Part shown: piece by piece, positions 13,870 through 25,709 of the stretch
Layout of the letters: every line of letters starts with the position of its first letter
How positions within the stretch are numbered: the first letter of the stretch is position 1
The notes under the pieces: model-generated
Seen by the model: the letters and a program-made list of their open reading frames with translations, nothing else
Databases searched by the model: none
What the model was told of the DNA's origin: nothing
Program-made: the position numbers and the translations under genes
Assembly: GCF_022581195.2 (NCBI RefSeq)
Contig: NC_061454.1
Coordinates: forward strand, 7,564,001 to 7,628,000
DNA length: 64,000 nt
Source of the DNA: Helicoverpa zea
Lineage: Eukaryota; Arthropoda; Insecta; Lepidoptera; Noctuidae
Reading direction: 5' to 3'

Positions 13870-14041
13870 CCTGCCGGGGCTGCGGGTTGTTCGAAAGAGA
13901 TACCGCGGCCCTGGTACATAAAAGGCCTATGACGGAACACGACGATTTTAGTCAGTAAGAGTCTGACACTCCCTCACCGCTGCTAACCCACAGCGGGAGG
14001 GGTCATTTGATGATTTTACGTCGCTAAAAAAAAAAAAAAAA
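13870..14041 (+). mobile_element. Short poly(A)-tailed retroposon with 14-bp TSD
   Basis: A GC-rich unit of about 170 bp ending in a run of about 17 A. It is flanked by a perfect 14-bp duplication, AGGCCTATCTTCTT, at 13856-13869 and 14042-14055. This proves a target-primed insertion into receptor intron 1. The body includes a small palindrome around the block CTCACCGCTGCTAACCC. It has no convincing tRNA-type A/B box pair, so I leave it as a short retroposon or LINE 3' end rather than a named SINE. Confidence 0.85.
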
Positions 14042-15086
14042 AGGCCTATCTTCTTGAATATAGCCTAGCTTCGAGTAACTACGTCCATATTTCATTCTGT
14101 TGTAATATGAACTTGACGAACGTCGTGTCGTCAAATACAGATTCCGGGTTGCTAGTAAAACAAATCATATGGAAAGCCTGATATCATTTAGCCAGACGTA
14201 GACATCATTTTCAGCTATTTACGAACATACGTAACACCAAGTAGAGTATGAAATTTCCCCTTTGGCATATTTATTGGAATAAAGTAATGCTTTCTCTTGG
14301 TGTCTACAACTTACATTACTAATAAAATCATCATTATCTTTCTATCTTCTATCTTTAGTATTGAAATTATCTAATTCATACGCAAAGTCAGAGTGTTGAA
14401 CTGGCAAGTCCAGTGCTATTAAAATCCTCGTGTTGTAATAAAGTTGTGTTGACTCGCTATAACTGTGAACGAACACGACCACTTGAGCAACACTAGCAAC
14501 AACTACTAAGTGGCTCTTTATACTAAATCGCCCATTAAAAAAAGCAAAGGGATAAGTTTTTATACTTTCGCAACTTCTACGCGATTAGCGCTAAGGGATT
14601 CATACAAATGATGTAATAAGTACAAGAATTTGTAAGACGATATTTCAAGTATAAAAAATTTTCTACGCGATACTAAAATAACGATCCCAAAACTTTCTTA
14701 AGAAACTTCTATTCCTGGCAATATTTCGGAATAACTTGGTCTCTGTAAGGCTTTCCTAACAAAATTGAAGCCATAGAAAGAATTTTATTTTTATTTGTTT
14801 CCTTCGACCCACAAGCTGATTCACTTCAGTATACCGACATCTTTTATGATACAAGATAATCTAGAAGACAAAAAGCTTGCAAAAACTTTGTCTAGAAAAG
14901 CTTTCATTTCTCAGCTACAATTTTATTGAAATTAATTAAAACCAGCTGCTCTTTTCTTCAGTTCACATTGACCTAGTAGTACCAACGAGTACAACCGCTT
15001 TAAAGAAAAACAATTTATCTCCAGAGGACAAGCTGTATTTTTTTGCCATTTTCAGTCTTAAATAAGTTTTCAGTATAATTATACAT

Positions 15087-15464
15087 GATGATGATGATGA
15101 TGATGATGATGTTCTCCTAGCCGATTATCGGCTACGGCGGCTGTTCTCATGTAAGGAGATTAGCCAACTGCGCAGGACATATTATAGTGCACGAGCATTT
15201 GCGCAGACACAGGTGCACTCACTATTCCTTAACTCTCATAGCCCGATGGGACGGCAATCCGACACGACCGGAAAGAGATCAGGCGCAGGACCGACATTTA
15301 CGTGCTCTCCGATGCACGGGTGTATCAATCACCACCTTCCAGGCTCCGGGCTGCTATGTGAAAGTCTTCTAAAACCCACAAAGCGATTTCGGCCCGACTC
15401 GGGAATCGAACTCGAGACCTCGTGCTCAGCAGCCGCACTTGCGACAGCTAGACCAACGAGGCAG
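15087..15464 (-). mobile_element. tRNA-headed SINE, (ATC)n tail, family A copy 1
   Basis: Reading the minus strand, the head at about 15464-15380 resembles a tRNA gene with internal RNA polymerase III promoter boxes: TGGTCTAGCTG (A box) and GTTCGATTCCC (B box). A unique body follows and then an (ATC) microsatellite tail, seen as (ATG)n on the + strand at 15087-15111. Direct repeats TTATACAT flank it at 15079-15086 and 15465-15472. The 61-codon frame inside is an artefact shared by both copies. It shares head, body and tail with the copy at 33099-33464. Confidence 0.9.
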
Positions 15465-17167
15465 TTATACATACACATTATACATCAGTATGATTGTCTC
15501 TTCGATAAAATAAAACATTTAACATTTATATATGCGTTGTTCGGCGATCAAATTAAATGTAATGAAAAAAGTTCCTTCATGATTAAACAATTCCGGAAAT
15601 TGATTGCTACTAGATTAATTACTACCTAATGTAAATTGAGTGTATTGGTATTTAATGAATATACAGAATGTTAGTTATCCTCATTGATCCGAAATTTATG
15701 GATTTGTTTAACACCTCTTTTTGAACGTTCTTTTATTAATTTTACTATTTATTATCGTGTAGTTTTATATATAAACATCATTAGTATATTATGTGGCAAT
15801 AGTTTCTTCTCAAATGGAGAATACAAGGGTCTTGACCGCTACTTTGCCCAAGAGGGGTAATTTTTTCAATCATTTTAAGTACACGTTTTTACCATTAAAC
15901 AATATATTTAATATCAATTTGCATTACAGTTTTTATTCTCAAGAAACCACTAAAGTAATCGACAAAGAAGATCTGTATTTATTTGTTCGTTATTTACGCT
16001 TTCAACCTAAAGAGGAAGACTATTTGGAGTTACTTGGGACAATTTTAAGTTACCTTTTAAGAAGTGGAACTGCAAAATAGGCAATTTGAAATTGGTACCT
16101 ACTTCTTAAGCCGAACTGTGTAAATACATAAATCAATTATAAAAAAATTATATAATTTTTTAAACTTATTTTTTAAATCGAACAAGTGCTAGTCGGAATA
16201 GTGATAAGCTAACTTACTTGTGTTAACACAACGCACCATTCCGCGAATGTTTTAGAAAACCGCGAATCATTTGTTTCCTATGCAAATTGGATTGACGGTC
16301 TGTCAGATGCAAGTAAAAGACTATTATGTTCTCAGTTGTGCGCTCGCGACTAATGCATTGTTAGTTAGTGCACACATTCGTTCAACGTGCTTGTGATTGT
16401 TTCATTATACCGGCTGCGCACTATTATGGCATTACTGTTCTGAACAGATGGTCAGTTTTGGCGAGCGATGGAATTACATAAGACCACAATACGGCAAGAC
16501 GAATATATAGTCATCAGATGCTAGGATTCCCTGGCCATCAAAATTGATATAATTAAATGACAAGTTACAAAAGGGGAGTCAAAAAAGTAACAAAAGAAAA
16601 TCATCCATTCAGGTGCTTGGTGTAAATCTTTGGAAAAAAATTTGGAGTTACAAAGAGAGTTGTGATGTTTTTATGAAAGCTTTCTAGTGGTTTTAGAAGA
16701 AGGCAAGCGCAGATCTAATTAGCTGTCAAAATAACCCCGCTGACCTCGCTGATTGTGTGATTCAATAATGCCAAATCTAATCTACATTGGTTAGGGCAAA
16801 GTTTGTCGTACTTAGTAACAACGTATCAAAAGTCGCGGGACCTGTTGCCAGGAGTGACGAGAGAGAATTACTCTCATCGTTGAATTAGTGTCGACTTCAA
16901 TAAACGTCCTTTATTGTACCTATAACATATTGAGCGAGACGTTTTATTATTTACCCTCTTGATTCTGAGAACCTTTGGCATTGTTAGATAACCTTTGATT
17001 TATTTGTTGTTACTTCTTTGTCGAATTAGTGTGGATAAAAAATAGTTCACTCAGAAAGTTAATAGATTGAGGAAACAAATTCAGACTATTGCTGGGAATT
17101 TCTGAGAAGTTTCTCTTTAAAACGATGCTTGCTTAAAATCGAATGTGATGTATTTTGTTTGTTTCAG

Positions 17168-17312
17168 GGAACCTGCTCGTTATCCTCGTGGTTACTTTAT
17201 CGCGGCGTCTGCGCTCCATAACAAACTTCTTTTTGGCGAATCTCGCCGTGGCAGATTTATGTGTTGGCGTGTTTTGTGTCTTCCAAAATTTGACTATATA
17301 TCTTATACCGAG
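17168..17312 (+). CDS. TrissinR: Trissin receptor-like GPCR, coding exon 2
   Basis: Completes codon 74 (Gly) and encodes residues 75-121 plus two bases of codon 122. It covers the end of TM1 (GNLLV, the conserved Asn at 75), intracellular loop 1 (SRRLRS, basic) and TM2 with the NLAVADLCVG signature, where Asp is the sodium-site residue. It is bounded by TTTCAG and AG|GTGAGT. The frame joins exactly to exon 1 and exon 3. The usual Lxx(L/F)xxxNxAxxD core of peptide GPCRs is intact, so nothing suggests decay. Confidence 0.85.
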
Positions 17313-20300
17313 GTGAGTGAATCGAAACATCAGGTAAACATCTAATGGAAACATTCCACGTATTTAAAACAACATGTTGAATGAATTAGTGCGTACCAGG
17401 GGGTACCAATTGGTCCAATGTAAAAATAATGATGTTGAAAGAAACTCGAGAAGATAAGTATGGAATATACCAAGGAGGAATGACCTCTCATCAGTTATAA
17501 AAAAAAATGATTACTACAAGAAAATTGTCTCTACCTAAAATAACGGGACGTAGAACATTATATCTGACCCAAATTATTATTCCTTATTGTTCACTAGATA
17601 CTATTGGAAGCTTAAGGTAGGCTTGCACCCTAGGGGAACTCAATCCCCGCTTTGATCTAATTGTCAGCGATCAAATGTCAACGCTGCCGTTGCTCCGAGC
17701 GTGTTGCTTCACAATCACATTTAATATTTGCCTATCATGTTCAGCCCCCTAAGTAAACAAGGTCTAATGTCGAACGCGAGTCCGGTTAATTAATCCCAAA
17801 TTAACAATTTGTTTACTTTTTGTAATAACGTTGACTTTTTTGATTATTCACACTCTGCAATCATATTGTGTGTAAGGCGAGCACAATTTAGCAAATTCGC
17901 TGAAATAATTAATTAATACTTCTTTTCTAGTTTTAGAGACTTATTACATGTTCTCGAGAAATCTTCGTAATGTACTTCATTAATCTGGCTCAAAGATAGA
18001 TCTCTCAGAATTTGTTTTCAATTAGTTAATCATTTTTATGGAACTAAATAAACGTACTCAGCAGGATTAATTCAGACCAAGTAATTTATCATAGGTAAAA
18101 GTTAGGCTCTTATTTTTTGTCTTCATAATAATACTGATCCACAAATGATACTCATAGAATTTAAGGCTGGCTTTATGAGATGGAATTGAGCTCAGTCTAT
18201 GGCAAGGAATTTACAAAAGCCTTCCTCTGGCTTTATGAGATGGAACTGAGCTCAGTCTATGGCAAGGAATTTACAAAAGCCTTCCTAAAAAAATAATCCT
18301 ATTTACCACACAATATGTTGCTAAAATTAATAAGTTCCTACAAATCTTTCACTTCTACAAATTCTTGGAATATAGGTACATATGTGTTGGGACACTTGGA
18401 GTTTTTCTGTATTTCGGCTAAATTGACGATGAAGTGTACAGGAAATAAGAATCTTTGGCATTTGCGCCTGAGATACGGAAGCCGCTGTCAAAGAGGGAGT
18501 CAGGGTTGTCAGAATAAATAATATTGAGTTACTATCCTCGCCGGCTATAACTCCTACACGTGGCAAACGGGTACAGGATACAATAATGTGTAATACGTCA
18601 TTCAATTGTACCTCGCATCCTAGTTGTAGGCATACTAGTAACAGAAAACATCAAATCAAACCTTACAGACTTCAATAATGGTCAATCATCGGAGTTCCTG
18701 TGAAACGCGGTAGAAGCCCCGAGGCAGAATTCGAAGCCGATTAATATAAATAAGTTCACCCTCATTGCTGGGACCTACAAACCTACGTAGTAAATTGCTT
18801 TGTCCTATATTATATTATGCTGGAAGTTTTAGGGAAAATAGGGGAAATGACTTATTAATTTTATCTGGGTTTATCAGAATAATCCTAAAAATAATTCGGA
18901 TTGCGGTCCGCTTCGCGAATTATTCGATCCCGTCGGCACCCGTATTTCCCTCCACTATTCATTGTTGCAAACTAGTTCTGCTGAGTGGAACTCCGTGTAT
19001 TTTCCACTACAAATCACACAGTCACTATTCTTGTTGAGAGATTGGCCCGGCCTTCATCCAGATCCCGAAATATTAAAGGATTATGAATCGTGAGAAAACG
19101 TGACCAGCAATCGTAGCCAAGTGGGGAGGTGTATGATGATTAATTACTGTTGTTTGTACGTGCTGACGCAGCTTTTATCCATTAAACGTAGCAAAAAAAA
19201 CAGGTCTATTTTCTCAAAGTATGGCATTGAAATACATTCAGTACATAGCGATAGAATTTTCGTCGACTGGTCACGAATCCAGACCCCGGCAGATATTGAG
19301 AATTCCAAATGGAAAAACCAATAACACTTTTCTAGACTTGAATCCAGAATTCTTTGTTCAGCAGAACTGTTCACTGACACTAGATTAATGATACAAGTCG
19401 TGGAGACTTGTATCATTGATAATACTAGTTGAATGACCAAAATAGTTTATTAGTTCATTTATGCAAAACATGATAGAAAAAACGTATTTTGCAGTCGATT
19501 ACTACAAGGTCAATTGCTATTGTATCCACGTTTTAAGTAATCCCTGGCGTTATGTCTTCTCCCAGGTACAACATCGGCTTAAAAAAAGAATTAGAACATA
19601 AATGATTATCAATATTAACAAAGAATAATTATACAATTTTACTCCCAAAAATCCTTTGAATTCTTGATTGTAGGGAGCTTCAGAATTAATGATTTCTTTG
19701 TAATAAATAAATAATGCAAATTAATACCGAATTCGTTTCATGCTTCGGCATTTCCCAGTTAAGGGTTGATGAATGTACCTGTTTGACGTCAGTAGGTCGA
19801 GATTGTTAAACCATTATGACCAAAAAACATTTGTTCATATTTAAGGCTGAGTAACATTAGCAATAATCAATCATACCGATTTGACACTTGACTAAATCAA
19901 TTTGAAAAAGCTTTTAGTATTCACGAGCCAATAATAATTTAACCAAGTGAATAAAAGCTCGAAAAGGGTGAAAGCCAGGGCTTTAAAGCCTTAAAATTTT
20001 GCTAAATACGTAATTATTTTTTTTAAATTTGTTCTGACAATTTTGTAAGGCCGGTACTATACAGCTTTAGTTGGCTTTTGTACGTAAGTAAAGTAGTCCG
20101 CTGGGAGGCCTATTGGCCTAATATAACTCGCCGTCCACAACGAGACCACTTTGTACCACTGAAACCACGTTAAGCCGGTTGTACATTCATTTGGACCTTT
20201 GACAGTCTAATCGTGGTATCCGCCGTTGCTTCTTGTAGTAGCTAAATATATTTAGGTAGGTATAAATATAGTTAGTTCCATTGACAGCTACAGATACGGT

Positions 20301-20515
20301 AGGTCCCTAGGGTGCAAACATACGGTAAGCCAGAATTAGTACACATGTATTTGGCCTATAATGTATTTAATTTATTATCGCTTCTAGCTGTAATAATATC
20401 TCAGCCCAAGACACACGATGTCGAAAAGAGGGCTGGAAGAGAACATATTTATTGCTAGAAAACGAACGGTCAATATGTACTGTACAATTTGCCGTTATTG
20501 ATGTTAGCCTAAAGC
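17313..20515 (+). other. Receptor intron 2, first 3.2 kb
   Basis: AT-rich intronic sequence starting GTGAGT. Apart from the 60-bp tandem duplication at 18169-18287, I see no gene and no element with clear ends. The open frames of 70-100 codons near 18327, 18765 and 19144 have no motif support. Confidence 0.6.
18169..18287. repeat. Tandem duplication, two 59-60-bp units
   Basis: The block starting CTGGCTTTATGAGATGGAA occurs twice head to tail. The copies differ at only one base that I can see (GGAATTGAG versus GGAACTGAG). It lies inside receptor intron 2. It is not part of a longer array, and the near identity suggests a recent slippage or repair event. Confidence 0.85.
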
Positions 20516-21002
20516 TTGGGTTTCCTAGGAAAGCGGTGCCGTCATATAACGGCCGTAATACAGCGGTGAATGACGTCACTAGAACGTTGTCTATGTAAAC
20601 AAAATGGGGCGGTTTCCTGGAGAGCGGTAACTGACACCGTAACTTCAAAAAGCGGTGCCGCCATTTCCATGACGGCCGTCTTGTCGGTGTCAGATAGTTT
20701 GGTGAACGTTTTATTGAAAGCGGTGAAGCTTTTTTAATACGTATTTATGTTTTTTTTTTCGGTACAACGTCAAAAATGAGTTCCAACTCTTGGAGCAACG
20801 AGGACGACGAAATTTTAATAGATTTCGTTCGTAACCACGAAGCAATATATAATATTAAAAGTAAAGATTATAGAAAAAGTCAATGACGGTGTGATAAAAC
20901 GGCCGTGGAACTTTCCACATGTCATCACCGTAAAGACGACCATCTATTTGCGTCCGTAATATTACGGCCGCTATTTGACGGCACCGCTTTCCTAGGAAAC
21001 CA
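20516..21002 (+). mobile_element. Non-autonomous PIF/Harbinger-like element with MADF remnant
   Basis: Both ends carry an inverted repeat: GGTTTCCTAGGAAAGCGGTG at the left and its complement at the right, extended by imperfect CGGCCGT-containing sequence. AAAGCTT borders each side; because that word is itself palindromic, the exact TSD is unclear. Inside, 20776-20886 encodes the start of a MADF/Myb-like DNA-binding domain, the partner protein typical of PIF/Harbinger transposons. The transposase is absent. The element ends about 58 bp before receptor exon 3 and so occupies the end of intron 2. Confidence 0.7.
20776..20886 (+). pseudogene. Truncated MADF-domain frame inside transposon
   Basis: A 36-codon frame begins MSSNSWSNEDDEILIDF and ends KSQ followed by TGA. 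The acidic lead and the WSNEDDEILIDFVRNHE stretch match the first helix of MADF/SANT-like domains, which in PIF/Harbinger elements bind the transposon ends and escort the transposase. The rest of the domain is missing, so it is a deletion remnant rather than a gene. Family assignment is by motif only. Confidence 0.55.
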
Positions 21003-21060
21003 AAGCTTTAGCTCGATGTATCTTACGTTGCAATCTGTGAACATTTGTTTCTATTTTCAG

Positions 21061-21220
21061 CTGGGTGTTCGGGGACTTCTTGTGCAAGATGTACCAGTTT
21101 GTGCACTCACTAAGCTACACGGCGTCGATATTCATACTCGTGGTGATTTGTACGGAGAGATACTTCGCTATTATACACCCCATCACTTGCAAGCAAATAC
21201 TCACTTCCACGCGACTTAGG
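21061..21220 (+). CDS. TrissinR: Trissin receptor-like GPCR, coding exon 3
   Basis: Finishes codon 122 (Ser) and encodes residues 123-175. It has the extracellular loop 1 Trp (123), the conserved disulfide Cys at 130, the whole of TM3 and the ERY motif (154-156; the common peptide-receptor form of DRY), followed by FAIIHPITCKQIL in loop 2. The HPITCKQ run is a strong pointer to the trissin receptor group. It is bounded by TTTTCAG and AGG|GTAAGA, in phase 0 at the end. The splice acceptor follows closely after the Harbinger-like element, without interruption of the pyrimidine tract. Confidence 0.87.
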
Positions 21221-22502
21221 GTAAGATTCCGCGTGTCATACACGAACGGTGAAAGAGACACGAGGGAACTATTTTATTTGAATTGACTTCTCTTATTCCC
21301 TCAGATGGGATGAATGTTTTTCGCAGAAAACCAAATAAATTTCTTATAACATTCAGGTCGACAAATATCGTTCACTTTGTGTCCCAGTTCGCTGCACGTA
21401 GTGCTTTTAATATAATATTTACTAACTATTAGATAATATTATTTTATATTGCTTATACAAAATACTTGTAAACCAAATACTTACTCTTATTTTAATTTGT
21501 TTTCTTAGGAGACTGTTGAGAACTAGTGGGTTCAGAATAGAATTTATTGCTGAGCTTTATTTACTTATATTTAAAACCCCCGTTTATTTAGAAGGCAATT
21601 AACATAAAACTTTTAAAGGGGAGATAAGCAAGTTATTTAAATACTGTTATGTAACTGTCCAGCAACAGTCGAGTTGACTAGATATCAGAGCTTGACAGTA
21701 TTTTAATTCGAGTATTGTAGCTAAATGCCAAACGCTATTTTAAACGCTAATTTTGTGACCAGTGCAGCATGAACCAGCTAGAACCAGTATAATCTGGACT
21801 TCACAGTGGCATCACTTTAGTATGTTGTACTTAATAAGTTTTGCTTAATATACTAGACTCGCTCCAAGCCTGAAAGCGGTCTGAAAATATGTAGATTTCA
21901 GTCCGGTAGCTCTAGAATAAATTATATTGTTTAATAACTAAATTATAAGCCAGCTTAATTTCCCGTTTCTAATATAAAATTGAAATTAGTTAATATTGGA
22001 TACAGTTTTCCTTGTAACGGCCCAATTTTCCTGCCTGCTTAAACACAAGTATGTAGGTAGTTGAAGATTATTGTTATTGTTGTTAGACTTCTTAGAAACT
22101 TGTAGGCTTAACACAAGTTTTTGTGTAATAGTTTTGGTAGTGGCATAGTTTCGTTTATTGGCTTATCTGAATTTGTATGTAAGTGCCTATCGTACCTACT
22201 TCAAGAAGAGTTTTTATTAGCTCCACGAATGTTGTTCGAAAGTGTAATAATTTGCCATTGTTATTGAAAAAAAAATTGTACCTAGTGTTGGCCGTTATAT
22301 TTTCGCATCAGGTATTTTAACACGCTTATATTAGCTTCACTTGTAACGATGTAAGGAAATCTTGGAATCTTAATTCGACACAGTTCCAGGCCTTCGATTA
22401 AGATGAAACTTTGCACACGCTCTGAGTTCTGATGACAATACACACCAAGCGTGTTTTTTAGTTTTTTTTAAACTATTAATTTACCTTACTTTTTATGTAC
22501 AG
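21221..22502 (+). other. Receptor intron 3 (1.3 kb)
   Basis: GTAAGA...TGTACAG. The shortest intron of the gene. AT-rich, with no gene or recognisable repeat. Confidence 0.85.
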
Positions 22503-22700
22503 TTGGTGATACTCGGCGTGTGGATCACGAGTGCAGCCTACAGTGCGCCGAAGTTCATATGGGTGGAAACCATAACGAATGACCTCGGCGACGGCCACAT
22601 GGAAACGATATGCATCTCCCACAGAAGAAAGTACAACTCCGAGCTCTTCGACATGGTGAACTTCGGCCTTCTCTACGTCACACCATTATGTGTTATGACG
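22503..22700 (+). CDS. TrissinR: Trissin receptor-like GPCR, coding exon 4
   Basis: Encodes residues 176-241, 66 whole codons. It covers TM4 (LVILGVWITSA, with the invariant Trp at 182 and Pro at 191), extracellular loop 2 with Cys 212 as the likely disulfide partner of Cys 130, and most of TM5 with Pro 236 in LLYVTPLCVMT. Loop 2 is short and charged (NDLGDGHMETICISHRRK). It ends ACG|GTGAGT. The next in-phase coding block is 36.5 kb away at 59204 and completes TM5, which shows that the retrotransposon-filled interval is one intron. Confidence 0.87.
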
Positions 22701-24956
22701 GTGAGTGAACTAAGTATATCAAGCATAGTATAGTGCTCTCTGAAACAATTGTAGAGTAATAATCGAATGCCGTAATGAAGTACGAGTATCTATCTATCTG
22801 TTATTGGTTTATTTAATAGGGAGACACTTGTGGTTTTACACAGCTGTGTGTAATATATCTGTGTTTTAGTAAACATAATATACTAAGAATATTAATAACG
22901 CATACGATTTTATCAACCGTTAATACTGCAGCTGTGCGGGAGAGCCTTCACAGTACCGTGCAAATGTTCAAGCGCGCGATAAACCGTATTTGGGTGCCAC
23001 TTCAAATTAAATATGCCATTCGAAAGTACGAAGGTTTTTTAAAAATACGCGATGTCATGGTCATTAATTTATAGCACGAATACCTAAAAGTTTTTATGGA
23101 AGTGATCGATAATATTGGTACTGAGTTGCTCAAAGTTTTGTTTATTAGAATATGTTCAATGAAGTACCGCCTAACTTAACAAGTTTATGCGCACAGGTGT
23201 CTTACTTTGCCTTAATAATAAACTTCGGCTAACTTTACTCGAGTGACCCAGAATATATCGGTCATACTGACCTTAATGAGAAATTCTATAGTTTCACGTG
23301 TACATATAACAGGACATCATCGAAGCACAGAATGTCTCATTTCTCGTTACGTTCATTTCATGTTCTGTCATTCTTTTTTTCCTCTGCTGACGTCACTGGC
23401 AGGGTGACAATCGACGGACGCAATTTGCGACAGATATTGGATGCTAGACAGCTGGACAAAGAGCTTACCAAGCACAAGTCCCAATACAGCGCTGCACTCA
23501 ACATCCCATTTTATGAAAAGTAGCTAAATATGCTGAATGGGCAGACTATCGAGACCAGTTACATAAATCTTAATATCTTTTGTATTTCACATTCAGCTTT
23601 GAGAAGCTATCAAAATCTGATAAAAAGTATTTTCTCATAGATCACTGAAAATATTGAAGGTCTAAGCGATTTCGAGTCCGCAGTTTGGTATTAAGATGCT
23701 TCGTCATGATTCTGATGAGATATAAATGTTATATCCAAAATTGCCTTAATCTAAAATTCCTACAAGTAGTTTTGAGTTTTGATATTTCGCTGGATTTCAT
23801 CAATTACATAAAACATTAAGTGCGGCGAGCAAAACAACCTTTTTCGTACGTGGCTTCAGAAATGTCTACCTAGATAAAATGCAGGGAACCGACCACACAA
23901 AAACCACAAATGTATTTGCAATTTTTCAAATACTTTGAACGGCACTTTTCTTATGAAAATATTTTTATCGTTATGTGAATGTCTTTATTTGAGATATTCT
24001 TAATGACTTTTGATTCTATTTATAGCAAAAAGTTGTAATAGAGACACTACTTACTATATTTTCAACTTGTTGTGGATTCTTTATTAATTTTACGACTAAA
24101 GATGACTGCCAATTTACAAGCAGTCTGGGATGACCCTTAGATAATAGCCTTCCGTTCTTTGAGCAAAAATAATTAAAATACGTGAACATAAACATTCAAC
24201 AAAAGGATGTATAGCGGTCTCGCCGTTTAATCGGGACTTCGTTTGTATTAAAACTCAAACGTCAGCTGTTGAATATTTTAATACAGAAAACGGGATGTCC
24301 GCACGCCAGAATTTTAATGATCGTGTGGGCTGTTTGTATACGACAAGCATTTCCGACTTACACGCTGAAGGTGCTCAAAACATTGCGTCAGCGCCTATCA
24401 GAACACGTGTTAGCGTCTTAGAAAATGAAGAATGTATATTCTCAGAAAAACATGCTATTTAATAACATTATCCAAATCGTAACTGCGTACCCAGCTATAA
24501 ACATTATTTCTTTAATTCAACGTCTCAAGGTAGTCGTGTGAAGTAATTTGTTATTACTTTCTTAAAATATCCATAAAGGTACATAAAATTCGTGTATCGC
24601 ACAGACGACAAAAATAACATTGAACGGTTATGTAACATACGTAGGTAATAGAAGGTTTACCTTTTACACAAGTTTTATATCAAAGTAGTAAAAATATATC
24701 GTCCTTAGTCCTAATGGCTAGCTTAAAAATTTACAGCTTCAGGCCTCTACTCTAAATCTACCTAAATCTAGATCGATCTAAATCGATTTTTAAAAGACAA
24801 CCTACTTCTGTGCCCACGGAAAATATTTTACTGCAATAGTCTGCCGGCCAATAAAAGAAAAATAAGGCTACACCATCGTCGCGTCGAAGATAAGGTTATA
24901 TCGAAATGTGATAAACGATGAATCGATATTCAACGAGAAGATAAGTTGTTCCGACA
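22701..24956 (+). other. Start of receptor intron 4
   Basis: Begins GTGAGT. AT-rich, with no supportable gene and no element with clear ends. A 63-codon frame at 23332-23523 has no family motif. Confidence 0.6.
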
Positions 24957-24961
24957 CGGAG

Positions 24962-25704
24962 CACATAGGGGTATTTTGCATTTTTAGCCGGGCGAAACTA
25001 GTAAAAACAAACTTTCACATAAAAGAAAAAAATTCTACTTGTTAGCCAGCCAGGTAACTACTGAACGAAATCTGAGCTTTTCTGGACATTACACACATTG
25101 GGTGCTACTTTTTGCTACTTTGCTTGAAAATAATGGTTAATGGTTTTTAGCTAACATCAGCAGAAAAGTCTAAGTTTTGTCGAAAGTAGCAAAAAGTAGC
25201 ACCCAATGTGTGTAATATCTATCACCTGACAGATTTTGTAATACGTTACAACAGAAATCGTTATCCGGAAACGCTCGGAAGGATAACTTTAATCCCTGAG
25301 AATAGTAGAATTCATACAAAAAAACGTTTAAAAATGTTGAACTTCAAAAATTGATTTTGAATCTTAAAAATATACGTAAACATTAGTAAATCATAACAAA
25401 TAAAACTGTTCTTACCTGTATTATGATAATCCATAGTAGTTTTGGTTATCTAACTCACAATAAAAAAACTCTGAGGTATCAAACACGGCACGTTTTTAAT
25501 GTAGCCAGTAACTGACGTGAGTGCATGTGACAACGATCAAGTTCTGACAGATTTGTGGGTAGCTGGCGTGTGGGTAGGAGTCCAGAAAGCTCAGATTTCG
25601 TTCAGTAGTTACCTGGCTGGCTAACAAGTAGAATTTTTTTCTTTTATGTGAAAGTTTGTTTTTACTAGTTTCGCCCGGCTAAAAATGCAAAATACCCCTA
25701 TGTG
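24962..25704. mobile_element. Inverted-repeat DNA transposon (MITE-like), 5-bp TSD
   Basis: The 743-bp unit starts CACATAGGGGTATTTTGC and ends with its reverse complement. The matching arms extend about 120 bp each, through a block that includes AGCCGGGCGAAACTAG. CGGAG is duplicated at 24957-24961 and 25705-25709. It encodes no transposase. The CAC terminus and GC-rich 5-bp duplication recall Transib-type elements, but this is only an analogy. Inside it, near the left arm, sits a second inverted repeat (25088-25122 and 25183-25216). Confidence 0.8.
25088..25216. repeat. Inner hairpin repeat within the transposon
   Basis: A 34-35-base block beginning ATTACACACATTGGGTGCTA at 25088 returns as its reverse complement at 25183-25216, with a spacer of about 60 bp. 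The arms read as essentially perfect. It is either a small MITE nested in the larger inverted-repeat element or part of that element's own subterminal structure. Confidence 0.75.
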
Positions 25705-25709
25705 CGGAG

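Larger units (their letters stand above)
9574..17167 (+). other. Receptor intron 1 (7.6 kb)
   Basis: Begins GTAAGT and ends TTTCAG. Besides the retroposons listed separately it holds AT-rich sequence with no supportable gene. Around 12430-12880 lies a GC-richer patch whose edges contain the inverted match GCTATTGCATAGC / GCTATGCAATAGC, possibly an old transposon of unknown family. The frames at 13082-13336 and 15793-16080 show no family motifs. Confidence 0.7.
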
